Below are positions 20,192-31,466 of a stretch of DNA of 64,000 nt, in pieces; the first letter of the stretch is position 1, and the number at the start of each line of letters is the position of its first letter. The notes under the pieces were generated by a model, which saw nothing but the letters and a program-made list of their open reading frames with translations, was not told the DNA's origin and did no database searches. This stretch comes from Cyclaneusma minus (lineage: Eukaryota > Ascomycota > Leotiomycetes > Marthamycetales > Marthamycetaceae), in contig JAKZHN010000027.1 of assembly GCA_037179335.1 (NCBI GenBank), positions 248,001 to 312,000 of the forward strand, in the 5' to 3' direction. The translations under genes were made by a program, and so were the position numbers.

Positions 20192-22923
20192 TCACATCAA
20201 CTCTGCCGACTGCTCATCCTCTTCCAACATCGTCTTGAAACTAAACGGCTCAAACGGCAAGCCATCGCCCATAAAGTGCTTGCTCATTGCCTCAACCCAG
20301 TGCAATCTCAGACTGTGCAACATGGCACTCGTTCCCTCCATCACCACGAGCACAGCAATCGTCAGGAAGAACCAGGCGGCGAAAGTAATGACGAGCACGA
20401 TGACACCAACGGGACCAGTCATTTCGAGACCGATGGCGAGAGTCATGGTCCAGAGGACCATGGAGAGTTGTTGATGGGCAAGAGAAAGAGCCCAGAGACG
20501 GAGATACGAGGCGGTGTGAGAGACGCAGTTGAGACAGAATTCTACAAGCCAACTGTTAGCATTTGGAAAGACACACTGAAAGTCAGAGGGTGTACATACC
20601 GATCGTGTGGATGACCTGGTGGATCATGGCTTCGCTGAACTCAAATTCCTCGTGCTCCTCGTCGGCACCAATGTCTTGAGTGATCATAGCAACACCAGAG
20701 GCATCACTGTGCATGCTTCGTCGGCCATCCATATCGTCATCGTCCGCATCCAAAGCGCTGACGCGGGATGTCTCGCCTATTCCTCGGTAACCCAAAGCGC
20801 GAGCTTTGTTGTGCTCATAGCGGAGATACAATGGCTTGAGGAACAAAAGGATAGGTACCTGTACAAGGGCGATCAAAAGGAGCGTAACCTGAATAAATGC
20901 TTGGCCCGAGTAGAGGGGCTCTTCAATGGTACCAGGAGAAAGGAACATGTAAATCAACATATTGAGAAGTCCAGGTGGGGACTCGCCAATGGCATACCAA
21001 TCAATGGACCACTTGTAGACAATGGTGAAAACAAGGTAGCCAAAGATGGACTGGAAAAACAGCATACCGGGGACGAAATTTCCCCAGATGTCAATAGGAG
21101 TTTTGAAGTGGCGAGCGTTGATGTACGACAGACACAAGGAATAGGTCATGTGGCACCAACCCATGAGGATACTGAGCTTCATCTTGTAACTGTTGGAGAA
21201 CAACAGATCGTTTTCGGTGCCATGCCAGATCCAATCCATACCAAATGGGTAGCGGTAGCTGCCCTTCAGGTGGGCCTCGACAGTCTCATGTTCTTTGAAG
21301 TCCTCTGGCCATTCCCAAGCACTTGAGAAAAGGGTGAGAGACTTTGAGAACATGTCGTTGTAGATGAGGCCAGTGTACATGGAGTAGATACCCATCATCA
21401 GCATGATGTATCTTCCGTAGAAAGCCATGCCGAAGAGTTCGTCACGAACCTTCTTGAGAGGCTTTTCCCAGTAGATCATCGCAGACGCAGCACAGACCAT
21501 AATCATACCGTGTCCCAAATCACCGAACATGACGGCGAAAAGGAAAGGGAAGGTGACGATAGTCGGCAGACCAGGGTTGACTTCTTGGTATTTCGCGGTA
21601 CCGTAAGCGTTGATGATGGTTTGGAAACCCTCGGTGAACTTGTTCGTTTTCTGGTAGGTGGGCGGTGTCTTGTTGGTCCGAATCTCGTTGATGATCGATG
21701 GTACAGACAGACCGGCTCGGTTGTTCACATCCTGAAGTGTAGACTTGATCAAAGGCAATGAGTTGCTGGGACACCAAGCCTCGGCAATCAGAGTCTTTCT
21801 GGCATGATCATATGAAAAGAGGTTGAGTGTCTGGTAGACAGCTTTTTCCTTCTTGACAATGACCATCCAGGCGGCCAAGCTTCGAGCAATCTGGGTAAGT
21901 TCAGCATCGAGTGTCTGGCGTGTATTCCTCAACACACTCCCGAGATCATTCAATCTCGTGTTGACCTCATGAATCTGGTCTCGGCGCAAATCGCTGTTCT
22001 CGTCAACGCTGTAGAGATCTGCCCCAAGCGATTCCGAGATCTTTCGGATCTTTGCAATAAGCTCCTTTCCGTGTGCGAAGATGACGAAGACATTCTTGTG
22101 AACGGGCTCGTTGTTCGTAGGGTCGGTAAGGGGTTCGGGAATCTCAGACTGATTCATGTAAAGGTTACCACGGAGTGTTCGCCACAAGATTCGTTCGAAA
22201 GCCGCAACACGCTCCCTCGGAATAACACCTGCAACAAATCCGATGTTCATGACAGAGAATGATCGCTCTCCAGCATCGCCATTCTGGACGTGCTGTTCGA
22301 CATCCTGCAGCAGTGGCGCATCGTCATCGTCAGTCGAAGCCCGGATCTCCTCCACGTTGCCATGGGCTCGGTCAAAAAATCCTCCGGCCTCCCTGAGAAC
22401 CCAGCGCCACTCCGTAAGCTCAACCTCTCGTTTCTTGAGAGTTTCATAGCTATCGTTCAGGGATGCGACTCGTTGTTCGAGGCTCTGGCTTCGTTCGGAA
22501 AGTTCGTCGATTTCGGTGGCAGATGGCGCCGCGAGGTTTTCGACATCGAGATCGAGCTTTCGGAGAGGGATGCCGGCCTTCTCCATCTGGGTGTGGAAGT
22601 AACCTGCCAATTTTATCAGCACCTCCATACGCCGCCATAAGCCAAGTTGTTCCGGCACATACGTAGCTGTCTTTCGACATTGTCGAGTCTGCGGATCTCC
22701 TGAGTGAAGGTTCGTTGGAAAGCAGTCGTCTCGGAATTCAGCTGTCATCGCGTCAGCCAGTCCCAATTCACAATAATCTTTCGGCAAAGCCTACATCGCG
22801 GAACTGGATCTCTCCGAGCTCTCCCAGGGCATTCACAATCTCGCGGCCGATCTCGTTGGCGATGTAGAGCTGCACCATACTCATGTCCGCCGAGCGGAAC
22901 ATGGTATCTTTGGCAGGCGCCAT
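20192..22923 (-). CDS. vph1: V-type proton ATPase 116-kDa subunit a (Vph1/Stv1 type)
   Basis: Membrane subunit of the V0 sector that forms the proton half-channels of the vacuolar H+-ATPase and tethers V1. Four exons: 22923..22795, 22741..22663, 22603..20600 and 20541..20192; three introns of 53, 59 and 58 bp, all GT..AG. The product is 853 residues, the usual length. The N-terminus is MAPAKDTMFRSADMSMVQLY, then GELGEIQFRDLNSE and RRLDNVERQLRYF, which appear only after both 5' introns are removed. The cytosolic half (to about 400) includes a coiled-coil (ERSQSLEQRVASLNDSYETL). Membrane half: PFLFAVMFGDLGHG, then multiple spans. The last exon opens with EFCLNCVSHTASYLRLW, whose Arg (about 752) corresponds to the essential Arg735 of yeast Vph1. 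Acidic linker DADDDDMDGRRS precedes the final exon. Single housekeeping gene; Golgi or vacuolar isoform cannot be told apart. Confidence 0.96.
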
Positions 22924-24121
22924 GATGAAAGAATGAATCCCAAGACCAGCGAATGCAGCTAAGGTCCTCCGCGGTTAGAGGTGCTGCGAGATGTCGTGGT
23001 TCTGGGCTTTCGATGCTCAGGCTCGATGAGCTCTTGATGGCGACGACGACCTCGCCGCTAGCCTCGTCACGTGTGGGTCTGGAGCATGGGTGCCTCAGGC
23101 TTCAGTCTTGGCATCGCATCTATTCAATGCTTACATGTAGGTGAGGTGTTCATCTCACATAGTCACCGCAATCCGCGATCGCAACCACGGCATGGATCCA
23201 TCCATCCTCTCTCGACACCTGGGTCGCTCGCTCCGACCGAAGAGCTGCAGCTTCACATCGTCACAATCGTCGCCGCCATCCGCCGTCTGCGAGTATTGCC
23301 ATTCGAGTCTCGGCCGAGCAAGCTCTCAACCTAACAACACCTATCCAAGTCCTCATGCGTCTATTTAACGTACTGAGGTCATTTGGCAACAAACAACTTC
23401 TGGGGGTTTTTGAGAGGCTCCAGTTCGACTCGAAGTTCTTCCTAGAACCAAATACCAGTATATCTGTCCATCGTCTCTTCCAGCATACATCACATATCAG
23501 AACTCCTGTCCTTCCTTTCGGTGTATATCGAACCTCGTATTCTAACTTCTCTGTCTCTCCTCGACTGCCCTCGTCTCTGTCCAGTGTTATTCACATGTCA
23601 GGCGGCTACGATTTGTTCGGCTCTTCGGCAATGAAGTCTTTCACGCGTTTTACGAGCATCCATTGTCCTGACCAGCACTGCGACTTGTTCGCCTCGTCGT
23701 CACCCTTACGCAACATTTCAACAGCACTTCCTCCCGGGTCCTTAATGCAGGTGGGTATATTTCTGTCTGTCTTTATGCAAATTGTTGTGTCTCTTTAGTC
23801 ACCTGGATTTTGTCGATGGGCATATCCAATTCTTGGGCTCTTGTGCAATGAAGTTACAAAGTCACAGTATCTGGAAGCCTCTGTGCACCGATGGCTTATT
23901 CTGAAGCTCAAAGCCCTGAAACTCAGGTAGCTTGGACACAAAAAGACGAATTACTATTCCTTCCTCCATCTGCCGTCCATGAACCAGGGGGGTTGTACTC
24001 ACCGCTGAAACAGTTCATCTCCCTTCGCCATACGAGTACCAGATGCTCTGGAAGCCTACCGGTGCGGGAAACAAGTCATCCGAAGTATGCAGGGTGCTCA
24101 ATTGAGCAGCACACCCAAAAT

Positions 24122-24192
24122 GGCTGGGTGGCGCAATGGTAGCGCGTAGACCTCCTAAGTCTAAGGTTGCGGTTCGAGTCCCGCTTTGGTCG
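24122..24192 (+). tRNA. tRNA-Arg (anticodon CCT), slightly degenerate
   Basis: D-arm is GCGC/GCGC with loop AATGGTA. Anticodon stem is TAGAC/GTCTA around CT-CCT-AA (anticodon 24154..24156). No intron. Two weaknesses: the acceptor stem GGCTGGG/TTTGGTC needs five G-T pairs, and the T-arm reads GCGG-TTCGAGTC-CCGC, as if one G of the usual GCGGG were lost, leaving an eight-base loop. The B box (GGTTCGAGTCC) is intact, so transcription is plausible. G-T-rich pairing is what C-to-T mutation would leave, so it may be a decaying copy. A T-rich stretch (TTCTTTTTG) follows as terminator. Confidence 0.7.
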
Positions 24193-25257
24193 GTTCTTTT
24201 TGCTCTTTACTAAGAGATTTTTATAATGGTTTGCAATGTGTCCAGGGTGTTTTGTCTGGAGTTCAATTTTGGACAAAAATTGTTTTCGAATTGTTGTGGG
24301 TTTCCAAAGTTCCACGGCGGTCGCTAATTGTCTCAGTACCTATGCCGTATCTCTTCTAGGCAGGTAGATATATTTGCTGTCTACTAGGCGGTTATATCGC
24401 CGGAACAGCTTCTCGCCTTTTGGAGAGCTCTCATTTCCTATTTAATTAGTAATGCTCCCTGGTGAAGCCGGTGCTCGAACTGACCAAATTCTAGGCTCGC
24501 ATGAATTGATCTTCAAGTTCAACGATGGAAAGAATCATGGCTTGAGTGCCCCTTAGGGATAATTTGATAAATGTGGAACCTCGGTGAGTCCGACGATCTC
24601 GGAACAGCGTGGAACTCGAGTTTAGTCCCGTCAAACCTCAATTTGCTGCTTTACTACTGCTTTACCCCTAGGCTACGAATGCACTCACTTTTACCAACAT
24701 GAACAAGCACTTCATTGGCCATTATCAGGCTTTTTGAAATGCCAAGAATCACAGCATGCGTGTCGCACGAGGGTAGCTTTCCACAGCCGAGGCATAACCC
24801 CTGCAAGCGGCCTTATCCCCACTCCAGTCCTATCGTCACCAGAAACCCGGATGCTACATCATGTACCTACAGGTACGTACCTTCCAGCTGCCAGACCAGC
24901 TTCTAGAAACATATCACAGGAACTAGATATCGGATTGCCTCTGTTCACTGATCTGTGTGCGCTACAGCTCCAGGACACCTTTCTCGACTTTTGAGTGGAA
25001 TGACTGCGAGAACATTCCGGAGCTGCTTTCCCGCTCTACCGAAAAGTCTCTTGCAGTGGATACAGAGCTTAGATCAAGAACCAGCTTTTTGCTATGTCAT
25101 GCCAAATAAACTCAGGAAGACATGGAGCCCCACCCATGACGATCCGCAGAGCTTGTGGCTGGCCTGCACGTGCTGCTTATAAAACCTAAAGTGTACAGGG
25201 CGATAATGGGCTGTTAACAATTTACCCCTCTGCCGATCCGCTCCTTCCGTACAAACC

Positions 25258-25265
25258 TATATAAG
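25258..25265 (+). promoter_or_regulatory. TATA box of the EthD-fold gene
   Basis: TATATAAG about 125 bp upstream of the ATG, followed by a CA-rich leader (CAACAACCACAACAACGAAC) typical of well-expressed fungal genes. Confidence 0.7.
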
Positions 25266-25388
25266 AACACCCCCACTCCTCTCACCATTCTCTCCTCGCC
25301 AACAACCACAACAACGAACAAGCAAATCAACTCCAGTCACATCTCAATTCCAGCAGACGGATTTCCTCACACCACACGAAACTTCAAC

Positions 25389-25778
25389 ATGGCTCTTTCC
25401 CTCACCGTCTTGTACCCCAAGGAGGGCGCCGACAGCTTCAACATGGACTACTATCTCAAGACGCACATGCCCTTGGTCGAAAAGACCTGGAAGCCATACG
25501 GTCTGCAGTCATGGGCCGTCACACAGATGGACAACGACGGAAAGAACCCCTACATTGTGCAAGCCACCATTGTCTTCAAGACCAAGGAGGGTGCTGAGAA
25601 GGCGTATGCCGAGGCCATCTCTCCGGTCATGGGTATGTGTTAAATAACTTTCTCTGCAAGTCGTTGGCGTGTTTAACATGTGCTAACGTTTATTCTTGGG
25701 ACAGATGATGTGAAGAACTTCGCCACTGTTGAGCCCGTCAAGCTTACTGGAGGGATAATTGCTAGCCACGGCATTTAG
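25389..25778 (+). CDS. EthD-domain (dimeric alpha-beta barrel) protein
   Basis: Two exons, 25389..25632 and 25705..25778, with a 72-bp intron (donor GTATGT, branch GCTAAC, acceptor ACAG). The protein has 105 residues: MALSLTVLYPKEGADSFNMD, YYLKTHMPLVEKTWKPYGL, then IVFKTKEGAEKAYAE and, after the splice, DDVKNFATVEPVK. The FDxxYYxxxHxPLV pattern and length are those of the EthD family, small ferredoxin-fold proteins related to bacterial EthD, often found near oxidative catabolic genes. A direct catalytic role is not established in fungi. The TATA box and A/C-rich leader suggest strong or inducible expression. No linked pathway genes are visible nearby. Confidence 0.9.
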
Positions 25779-26686
25779 ATGGATGTGCGGGAAGGGAGGA
25801 AAGGGTGGAAAGTCTGCTTTGAGTGGCTTGCGGCTGGGTGATGTTGTTCTCGTGGTCAGGAGGAGGGCTGTGGGCTGATATGCCACGGTTTTGCTCATAA
25901 GAGACGTCTTTTGGGATCTAGCGGCGTGCGGTCGTGGCTTGTCCCCTGGCAATGTTAGCCTCATCTTTCATGAATGCAACTCGAACTTTCGAAGTCGTTC
26001 CCAAATGTTCAAGGGGCTACAATTGTGATGCTGGTGTCTGGCCTGCGAAAAGTTGGTCGTCGGTTCAACCGGTCACAGTTGGAGCTTTCCTATTTCAACA
26101 TGCTCAGTTAAGGAATTCCTCCTACTTCTCTCGGTTTTTTGATTACTTCCAGTTACTTGGAAAACTCCCAGTTACTTGGAATACTTCCAGTTCTGAGTCA
26201 CTTGGAATGTTCGAACTACTTGAAATACCTCCAGGTATTTGAAATACCTCCAGTTACTTGGAATTCTTTAAGTTATTTGAAATACTTGTCACTTTGAGAT
26301 ATTTCAAATTACATGAATTCTGTTTTAATTATTAGAGAATTTAAAAATAGAACTAGAGCAACGGCGGAGAGAGTTTTGAATAGGCTTGATCTGTATGCGA
26401 TTCCATGACTCCATATGCGATTTATCGATTCCTTTGAAAAATTTCTGGTTATGTATTTTACGTGGATCATTAAGCGTGCCTGCGTTGTTCGTGAATCCTG
26501 ACTCGTCTGTACTTCATATCTTGTGCAACACGCAGATCTGAACAACCGTCGACGAGGCGCGCCCACGGAAAATTTTCACCAACTTTCGGGTCATTGGGCT
26601 GATTCTGGCACCACGAATCGTCGACTTGCCGCCAGGCGCCTTGCCATTCCTCTCAATTCTCCGAGAGCTGGAAGTTGATAACAAAA
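25779..26686. other. intergenic with a 19-bp-period array
   Basis: 908 bp between the EthD gene and the SET gene. The array at 26141..26315 fills its middle; the last ~100 bp before the SET gene form its leader. Confidence 0.6.
26141..26315. repeat. 19-bp-period near-palindromic array (locus 4 of 8)
   Basis: Units include GTTACTTGGAAAACTCCCA, GTTACTTGGAATACTTCCA, ACTTGAAATACCTCCAGGT and ATTTGAAATACCTCCAGTT, nearly all spaced by exactly 19 bp. One 7-bp insertion and one 1-bp loss disturb the phase. It lies about 370 bp upstream of the SET-gene start codon. Confidence 0.85.
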
Positions 26687-29081
26687 ATGGCAGAGAAGGC
26701 TTCGCCTTGTGAACGGCAACGCGCCGCAAAGACTGTCAACGACGATCGAGTGGAAGCCCTTCTACAGTGGGCAAAAAACGAAGGTGCGCTGCTTCATCCG
26801 GACGTCGAACTTCACGAAGATGAGGAATTTGGCGTTTACCTGCGCGCGAAGGAAGGATTGGCACTGTCTACAGGGAGTACAGTGATCTCATGCCCATTTC
26901 GGCTCTCTCTATCTCACTTGAACGTCCTCGACTGCTTTCCAGAGTTCCCCTCTCATCTCTCATCCCCCAAATTTCCGCCCTCTTTTGTGGAATCACAGGA
27001 ACCTGAGATTCTTGCCAGGTTCTTCCTTATGCTACAGTTTGTACTTGGGAAGCGGTCTTTCTGGAACAGTTACATCAGATCTCTACCACAACCAGACGAG
27101 CCCGAGAAGCTGCGGACCCCGTTGTGGTTTTCTCCCACTGAACGCCTATGGCTTAAGGGAACGAACCTGGAAAAGGCTGTTGCCGAACGCGAGGCTCAAT
27201 GGATGGCAGAGCACGCGGCTGCCATACAAAGCCTGACTAGAGACCATCAATCCTTCATCTCGTGTCTTGATGATGCTGAGTGGCGGTCGATGTCTGACTT
27301 CACCCTCTACAAATGGGCAGCAACCATCTTCACATCCCGAAGCTTCTCTTCATCCAGCATTCCACCAGGCATCTTCACAGTCTCGCAGCCAGCCCTTCCA
27401 GCAACGGATGCATTCGCCAAGGTCGTTGCTTCTATAGCCTCCCGCGTTCAAGACAGAACAATTAGCGAGAACTTCCCAGTTCTGTTCCCTTTACTGGACA
27501 TTCCCAACCACAACCCACAAGCCCAGGTCTACTGGGACGGTACCATACCCACCAACCCCAAGACCATGTCTCTCGTCCTCAAAGAACCAGTCGCTGCCGG
27601 TGACCAAGTATTCAACAATTACGACCTCTCCAAGGGCAACACCGAGCTATTCCTAGGCTATGGTTTCCTCCTACCCGACAACGACGACATGTCCTTGCAG
27701 CTCAAGCCACTTTCCGGGTCTGATCTGCTGGTCCGGCAGCGTCAGCATTGCTTCTCTTCGAAGTCGATAATCCCAGGATCTCATCAGCGTGACGGCCTTT
27801 TCAGACTGCAATGCAGACCATTCAACGATGATCCTCAAGTTCTCCCCGAGTTTCGCAACCTTTCAGGTGGGTGCGTCGATATGCTCTCCATTCTGGTCGC
27901 CAACGTGCGCGAAAAGGAGTTTCTGTCCACCAATCCAAACTTCTGCACTTACAGGTCCTCGCGGAAATTCCATGTTACTATTGGTCGCAATATCGTCGAA
28001 GTCATGGTACAATTATGCGAGATGCTAGACAGGCAATTGCATATACTAAGTTCCACCTGGGACCTCTCAAATCCTCCTAAAGCCGAAGAAGTCAGGTCCG
28101 AACTCGTAGAGCTTGCTACCAAATACCGCGAAGGACAGATCCAGCTCCTCCGCTCTACGCGCAGTAATCTACTGTACCCTCTCAGTTCGCTCATTTCGTG
28201 TGGCTCGACAAGCCGTCAACTCGCCACTCCGTTAGGCAATCCTTCTGTGACCCTACTGCGCCTATCCCATGCCTTCGACCCTATTATAGCACAGAAACCT
28301 GAGCTATGGGCAAAGATTTATGGTGCTCTTCAAGAGGAACTGGAAGTTGAGGATTGGGAGAAAGAGTGGCGAGATTTGACGACGGACGAGTGGGGCAGTG
28401 TGATGTGGACTTTCTGGGTATTCTTGGTGCTGGAGCTATTCTTTGCTAGGCCTGTCGGTGCTGCTGAACTGGGCATGCGCCCCGGAGAGGGGGAGAGAGG
28501 AGTGAATATCGCGGTATGGGTTGGTCATATGCTCAGGTACGTGGCTTTTCAGTTCAGTTTGTTTAGTTTCAGTGGCTTCAGCATCCCCGAATGCCCGGAT
28601 TGCCCTGATCGCAAGAGAATTCCTAATGACTTGGGGTATTCCTAAGCACTTGGAATACTCCTAATTACCTGGAATATTTTCAATTACTTGAAGTATTTCT
28701 AAATATTTGGAATATTTGCAATTATTCGAAATATTTTCAATTAATTGGAATATTCTTAAGAACTTGGAATATCCTCAATTACTTTGAGTGTTCCCAACTA
28801 CTTGGAAATTTCTAATCGTTTGTATTTATAGGATCTACGACTTCCCTTCTTCCCTCGTACAGCACTTCAATGGCGAAGCCAGCGAGCTCTCAGCACTCGA
28901 AAACCTGATAAAATTCACCGGACTGGGCGACTTGGCTGAGAAAGTGTCCACCAACGACCTGGCTTTCACTCGTCGAGACCTACTATTCTTTGCCAACATG
29001 CTAGCTGGGGAAGAATCTGTCACTCTACCAGTCCTAGAGGAAGGGGGTGAGAGGGAGATTGTGCTGTGCATTGGATGGTAG
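26687..29081 (+). CDS. SET-domain protein lysine methyltransferase (Rubisco-LSMT/RKM type)
   Basis: Exons 26687..28536 and 28832..29081 give 699 residues; I start at ATG 26687 (AAAAATGGC). The family has a SET domain split by a long insert, followed by a helical substrate-binding region, and methylates lysines of ribosomal or other non-histone proteins. Visible landmarks: LLQWAKNEGALLHPDVEL (first SET strand region, with residues of GxGxx type only loosely kept), LARFFLMLQFVLGKRSFW, then PVLFPLLDIPNHNPQA (equivalent of the NHxxx core that helps bind S-adenosylmethionine) and FNNYDLSKGNTELFLGYGF (the catalytic Tyr motif, about residue 310-328). The intron (28537..28831, donor GTACGT) is 295 bp, several times longer than its neighbours, because it houses a 19-bp repeat array. 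The last exon resumes in frame as RIYDFPSSLVQHFN and ends in a helical segment. Confidence 0.88.
28629..28818. repeat. 19-bp-period near-palindromic array inside the SET-gene intron (locus 5 of 8)
   Basis: Ten successive units, every one exactly 19 bp, e.g. ACTTGGAATACTCCTAATT, ACCTGGAATATTTTCAATT, ATTTGGAATATTTGCAATT, ACTTGGAATATCCTCAATT. Units differ from the consensus ACTTGGAATATTTCCAATT at several positions yet spacing is unbroken. It fills about two thirds of the intron and stops just before the acceptor. Confidence 0.95.
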
Positions 29082-29090
29082 GACTGGGAC

Positions 29091-29217
29091 ATTCAAGTTA
29101 CTCAGATAGCTTCCAATCATTGGAACGAAGTCTAGATATTTGAGAAAATCCAAGTCATTGAGACTGCTCTAAATCATTCGAATTATTAGTATTCCGAATT
29201 ACCGAGACTACTTCAGA
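29091..29217. repeat. 19-bp-period near-palindromic array (locus 6 of 8)
   Basis: Begins ten bases after the SET-gene stop codon: GTTACTCAGATAGCTTCCA, ATCATTGGAACGAAGTCTA, GATATTTGAGAAAATCCAA, GTCATTGAGACTGCTCTAA. With locus 5 it brackets the gene's last exon. Confidence 0.8.
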
Positions 29218-29859
29218 TGACTGCCTTTGCTCTCCTCTCCCAACGATTCAAATTCCAAGACTCTTCACATCGCATTCCAAAAATTTCCAGGGTCTTGCAA
29301 CCATCCGTCCCCCTTTAGTAGCTCACAACATTTCCACCTTTCCCAGCCCTTGCACCCATTCATCAGTCATCCCCAATCCCGCAAATCACCAACCACGGAA
29401 CCCCTTTTACGTCTACCCCTCGCCCACCGACCCTAAACGACATTCCAACAACCCTACCTACCAACTCCCCACAACCACATGCTTCGTTTCGTGAGCTTGG
29501 CAATAAAATTCAAGTCATTTTGCGAAAGAAACAGCTTCCAATCATTTGGTTCGTCCCAGGTCTGTTGGAATAGAACGTAGTCCGATAGAAGCAAACATAT
29601 CACAGATTCTCTATATGAAAGCTTGCTCACAATGCGCAACCTATCGATTGCATCGATCCCATACAGGCTACTCTATAGCTAATATATTATGTTCTCGATT
29701 TCGATATCTAGGCTTGTCTAATAGACAGCTTCCAGAATCTACTCATATGGCTGGACTCGAGCTTCTCGCCACCTCTCAAATTGGACATTGTCTAGGTCAT
29801 TCCCCTGAAACATCAGGCCGGCCGGTCGCTCGCGCAGCGGGCGGCTCGGCCTCGATTGC

Positions 29860-29935
29860 GGCACTTTGGCGGAGTGGTTAACGCGATGCCCTGCTATTCT
29901 TTCACCAGGCTAGCTGATCAGGCGTTTCCTCGGGG
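29860..29935 (+). pseudogene. truncated tRNA-Ser copy
   Basis: The first 64 bases (acceptor 5' strand, D-arm, anticodon stem and the whole intron) match the 5' part of the tRNA-Ser gene at 30104..30207 perfectly, on the opposite strand. After that similarity fades through the variable arm (GTTTCCTCGGGGGCGTG against ATTTCCTTCGGGAGCGTG), and there is no T-arm or 3' acceptor strand. It cannot fold into a tRNA. Confidence 0.9.
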
Positions 29936-30103
29936 GCGTGCATGTGGGGAGCTACTCTCCTCAAAGAGAAACAAAAAATCCTCCACCATTGTAAAGCTGC
30001 GAAACCAACTCGGATGCTAAGCATGAAAAGACAAATCTCGATGTTTGCTAAATTGCGGAGGCATTGCCAGCCAGCATCATTGGACGACAAAAGCAAAAGA
30101 ATT

Positions 30104-30207
30104 CGACACCTGTGTGATTCGAACACACGCTCCCGAAGGAAATGCCTGATCAGCTAGCCTGGTGAAAGAATAGCAGGGCATCGCGTTAACCACTCCGCCA
30201 AAGTGCC
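30104..30207 (-). tRNA. tRNA-Ser (anticodon GCT) with intron
   Basis: Class II tRNA read on the minus strand. Acceptor stem is GGCACTT/AGGTGTC, discriminator G. D-arm is GCG/CGC with GAGTGGTTAA. Anticodon stem is ATGCC/GGCAT around CT-GCT-A (anticodon at 30174..30172). A 23-nt intron begins after position 37. Long variable arm TTCC-TTCG-GGAG; T-arm GTGTG/CACAC around TTCGAAT. Mature length 81 nt. All stems pair, so the gene should be functional, reading AGC/AGU serine codons. Confidence 0.95.
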
Positions 30208-31466
30208 GCTCGATGACAGAGAGTTGGAATTCTTGGGACTTGTAGGGGTTGTTCTTGGCGGATGCTTGGTTTTGGTCTGTACTGGCTGCATCTCGGGGAC
30301 TTCTCTCTCTTACTTGGGATATTCGCCCATTGGGCCCTTTTCCCACCATCACGCACCTACATGTACTTTTGAGATTCAAGCTTCTAGCCATTATTCAGGT
30401 TAATCGCAGTCTGACTTGGAGAGTTTATTTGCAGTGATTACTTTAATTGAAATGGATTGCAATAACTGGATATTTGAGAGTATCCTTTTGCAGAGGGCCC
30501 TACCTACTCTACTCTACATCTAGGAACTATCAGGAATACATACTCGTTCATCTGACTCTTCGAATTATCGTACGGTCGTACCAAATAATATGTTTTTAAG
30601 CATCTGAGCTATGTAGCCACAGTCTTTTTGAAGTGTCCAACATTTAAGGATACAATATTAATGACATGATCTCGAATTCTTCAAAGTGGTCTCAAGGTTC
30701 CAGACGTCGTCGCTTAGGCCTCCGCGGAAGTCTCTCGAAAAAGCGCGGACCTGAGCTCCAGGGGATATTTTCAATTATCTTCACTTGATTCATTCCCCCC
30801 ACTATCATGATTCTACTTCCCGATAGTTGCGGGATATATCGATTCATAAATGCCTCTCTTCAATCCTTCATGCCCGTGTTCAATGCCGTGGAACTCCGAT
30901 CTTCAGCTCCTGAGACGCTCGACTATGAAACATCGGGCGGTTATTCGCTGTGCGGGCCGGTGCATGAGGCGCGGGCTTGAGAAAGCTTGATTTATGACTG
31001 CAGATCCGCTTTTGTGCCGTGGTGGATTTCAATGTTGGTGGGTTCTTGGAGCCTGATGCACGGAGATGTTCGAACCCCTGGCGGGGTTTGGCAATTGCGA
31101 CAGCGAGGCTCGGGGGCATCTGCGTGTTATCTGTCTCACGGACTCACCGCCGCGGGAAAGGGACGACGGCCTCTGAATAAAAAGACTCGTATTCGTCAGT
31201 TGCGCTTCAAGTTTTGACTCCTTCAATTCGCAGCGATAACAAAATTCTGCATATCTAAGTTTTTTGATGTGGAGCCGAGAATAAGCATCAGCACATAGCC
31301 ACATGCAAGCGCCGAGCCTGCAAGGCTGCGAGATCAAAAAGCTTCAACCTGCCCGCATGTGGTCCAACAAGACTTTCCCAAGAAGATTCCCAACTTCCTC
31401 CACCTTCCAAGCCTCTTGACTTCCCCTCATACAAGACAATTGAAGCTTCAACCAACCCAAGCCAAG

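Larger units (their letters stand above)
22924..25388. other. intergenic with one tRNA-like gene
   Basis: 2.46 kb between V-ATPase (leftward) and the EthD gene (rightward). It contains the tRNA-Arg-like sequence at 24122..24192. A possible two-exon frame at 23596..23930 (GT..AG intron in the middle) is too short and featureless to call. Nothing else recognised. Confidence 0.5.
29218..31466. other. intergenic with tRNA-Ser and an inverted partial copy
   Basis: 2.2 kb with no protein gene supported. Contains the tRNA-Ser gene (30104..30207) and its truncated inverted copy (29860..29935). The final ~100 bp before 31467 are C/A-rich leader of the aminotransferase gene. Confidence 0.6.

Noticed and set aside
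23596..23930. Possible two-exon small gene upstream of the tRNA-Arg
   Set aside because: A GT..AG intron keeps frame, but the ~95-residue product has no features and the start is arbitrary.
28629..28818. Regular repeat spacing read as a CRISPR-like array
   Set aside because: Contiguous 19-bp units without spacers in a eukaryotic intron; not a CRISPR.
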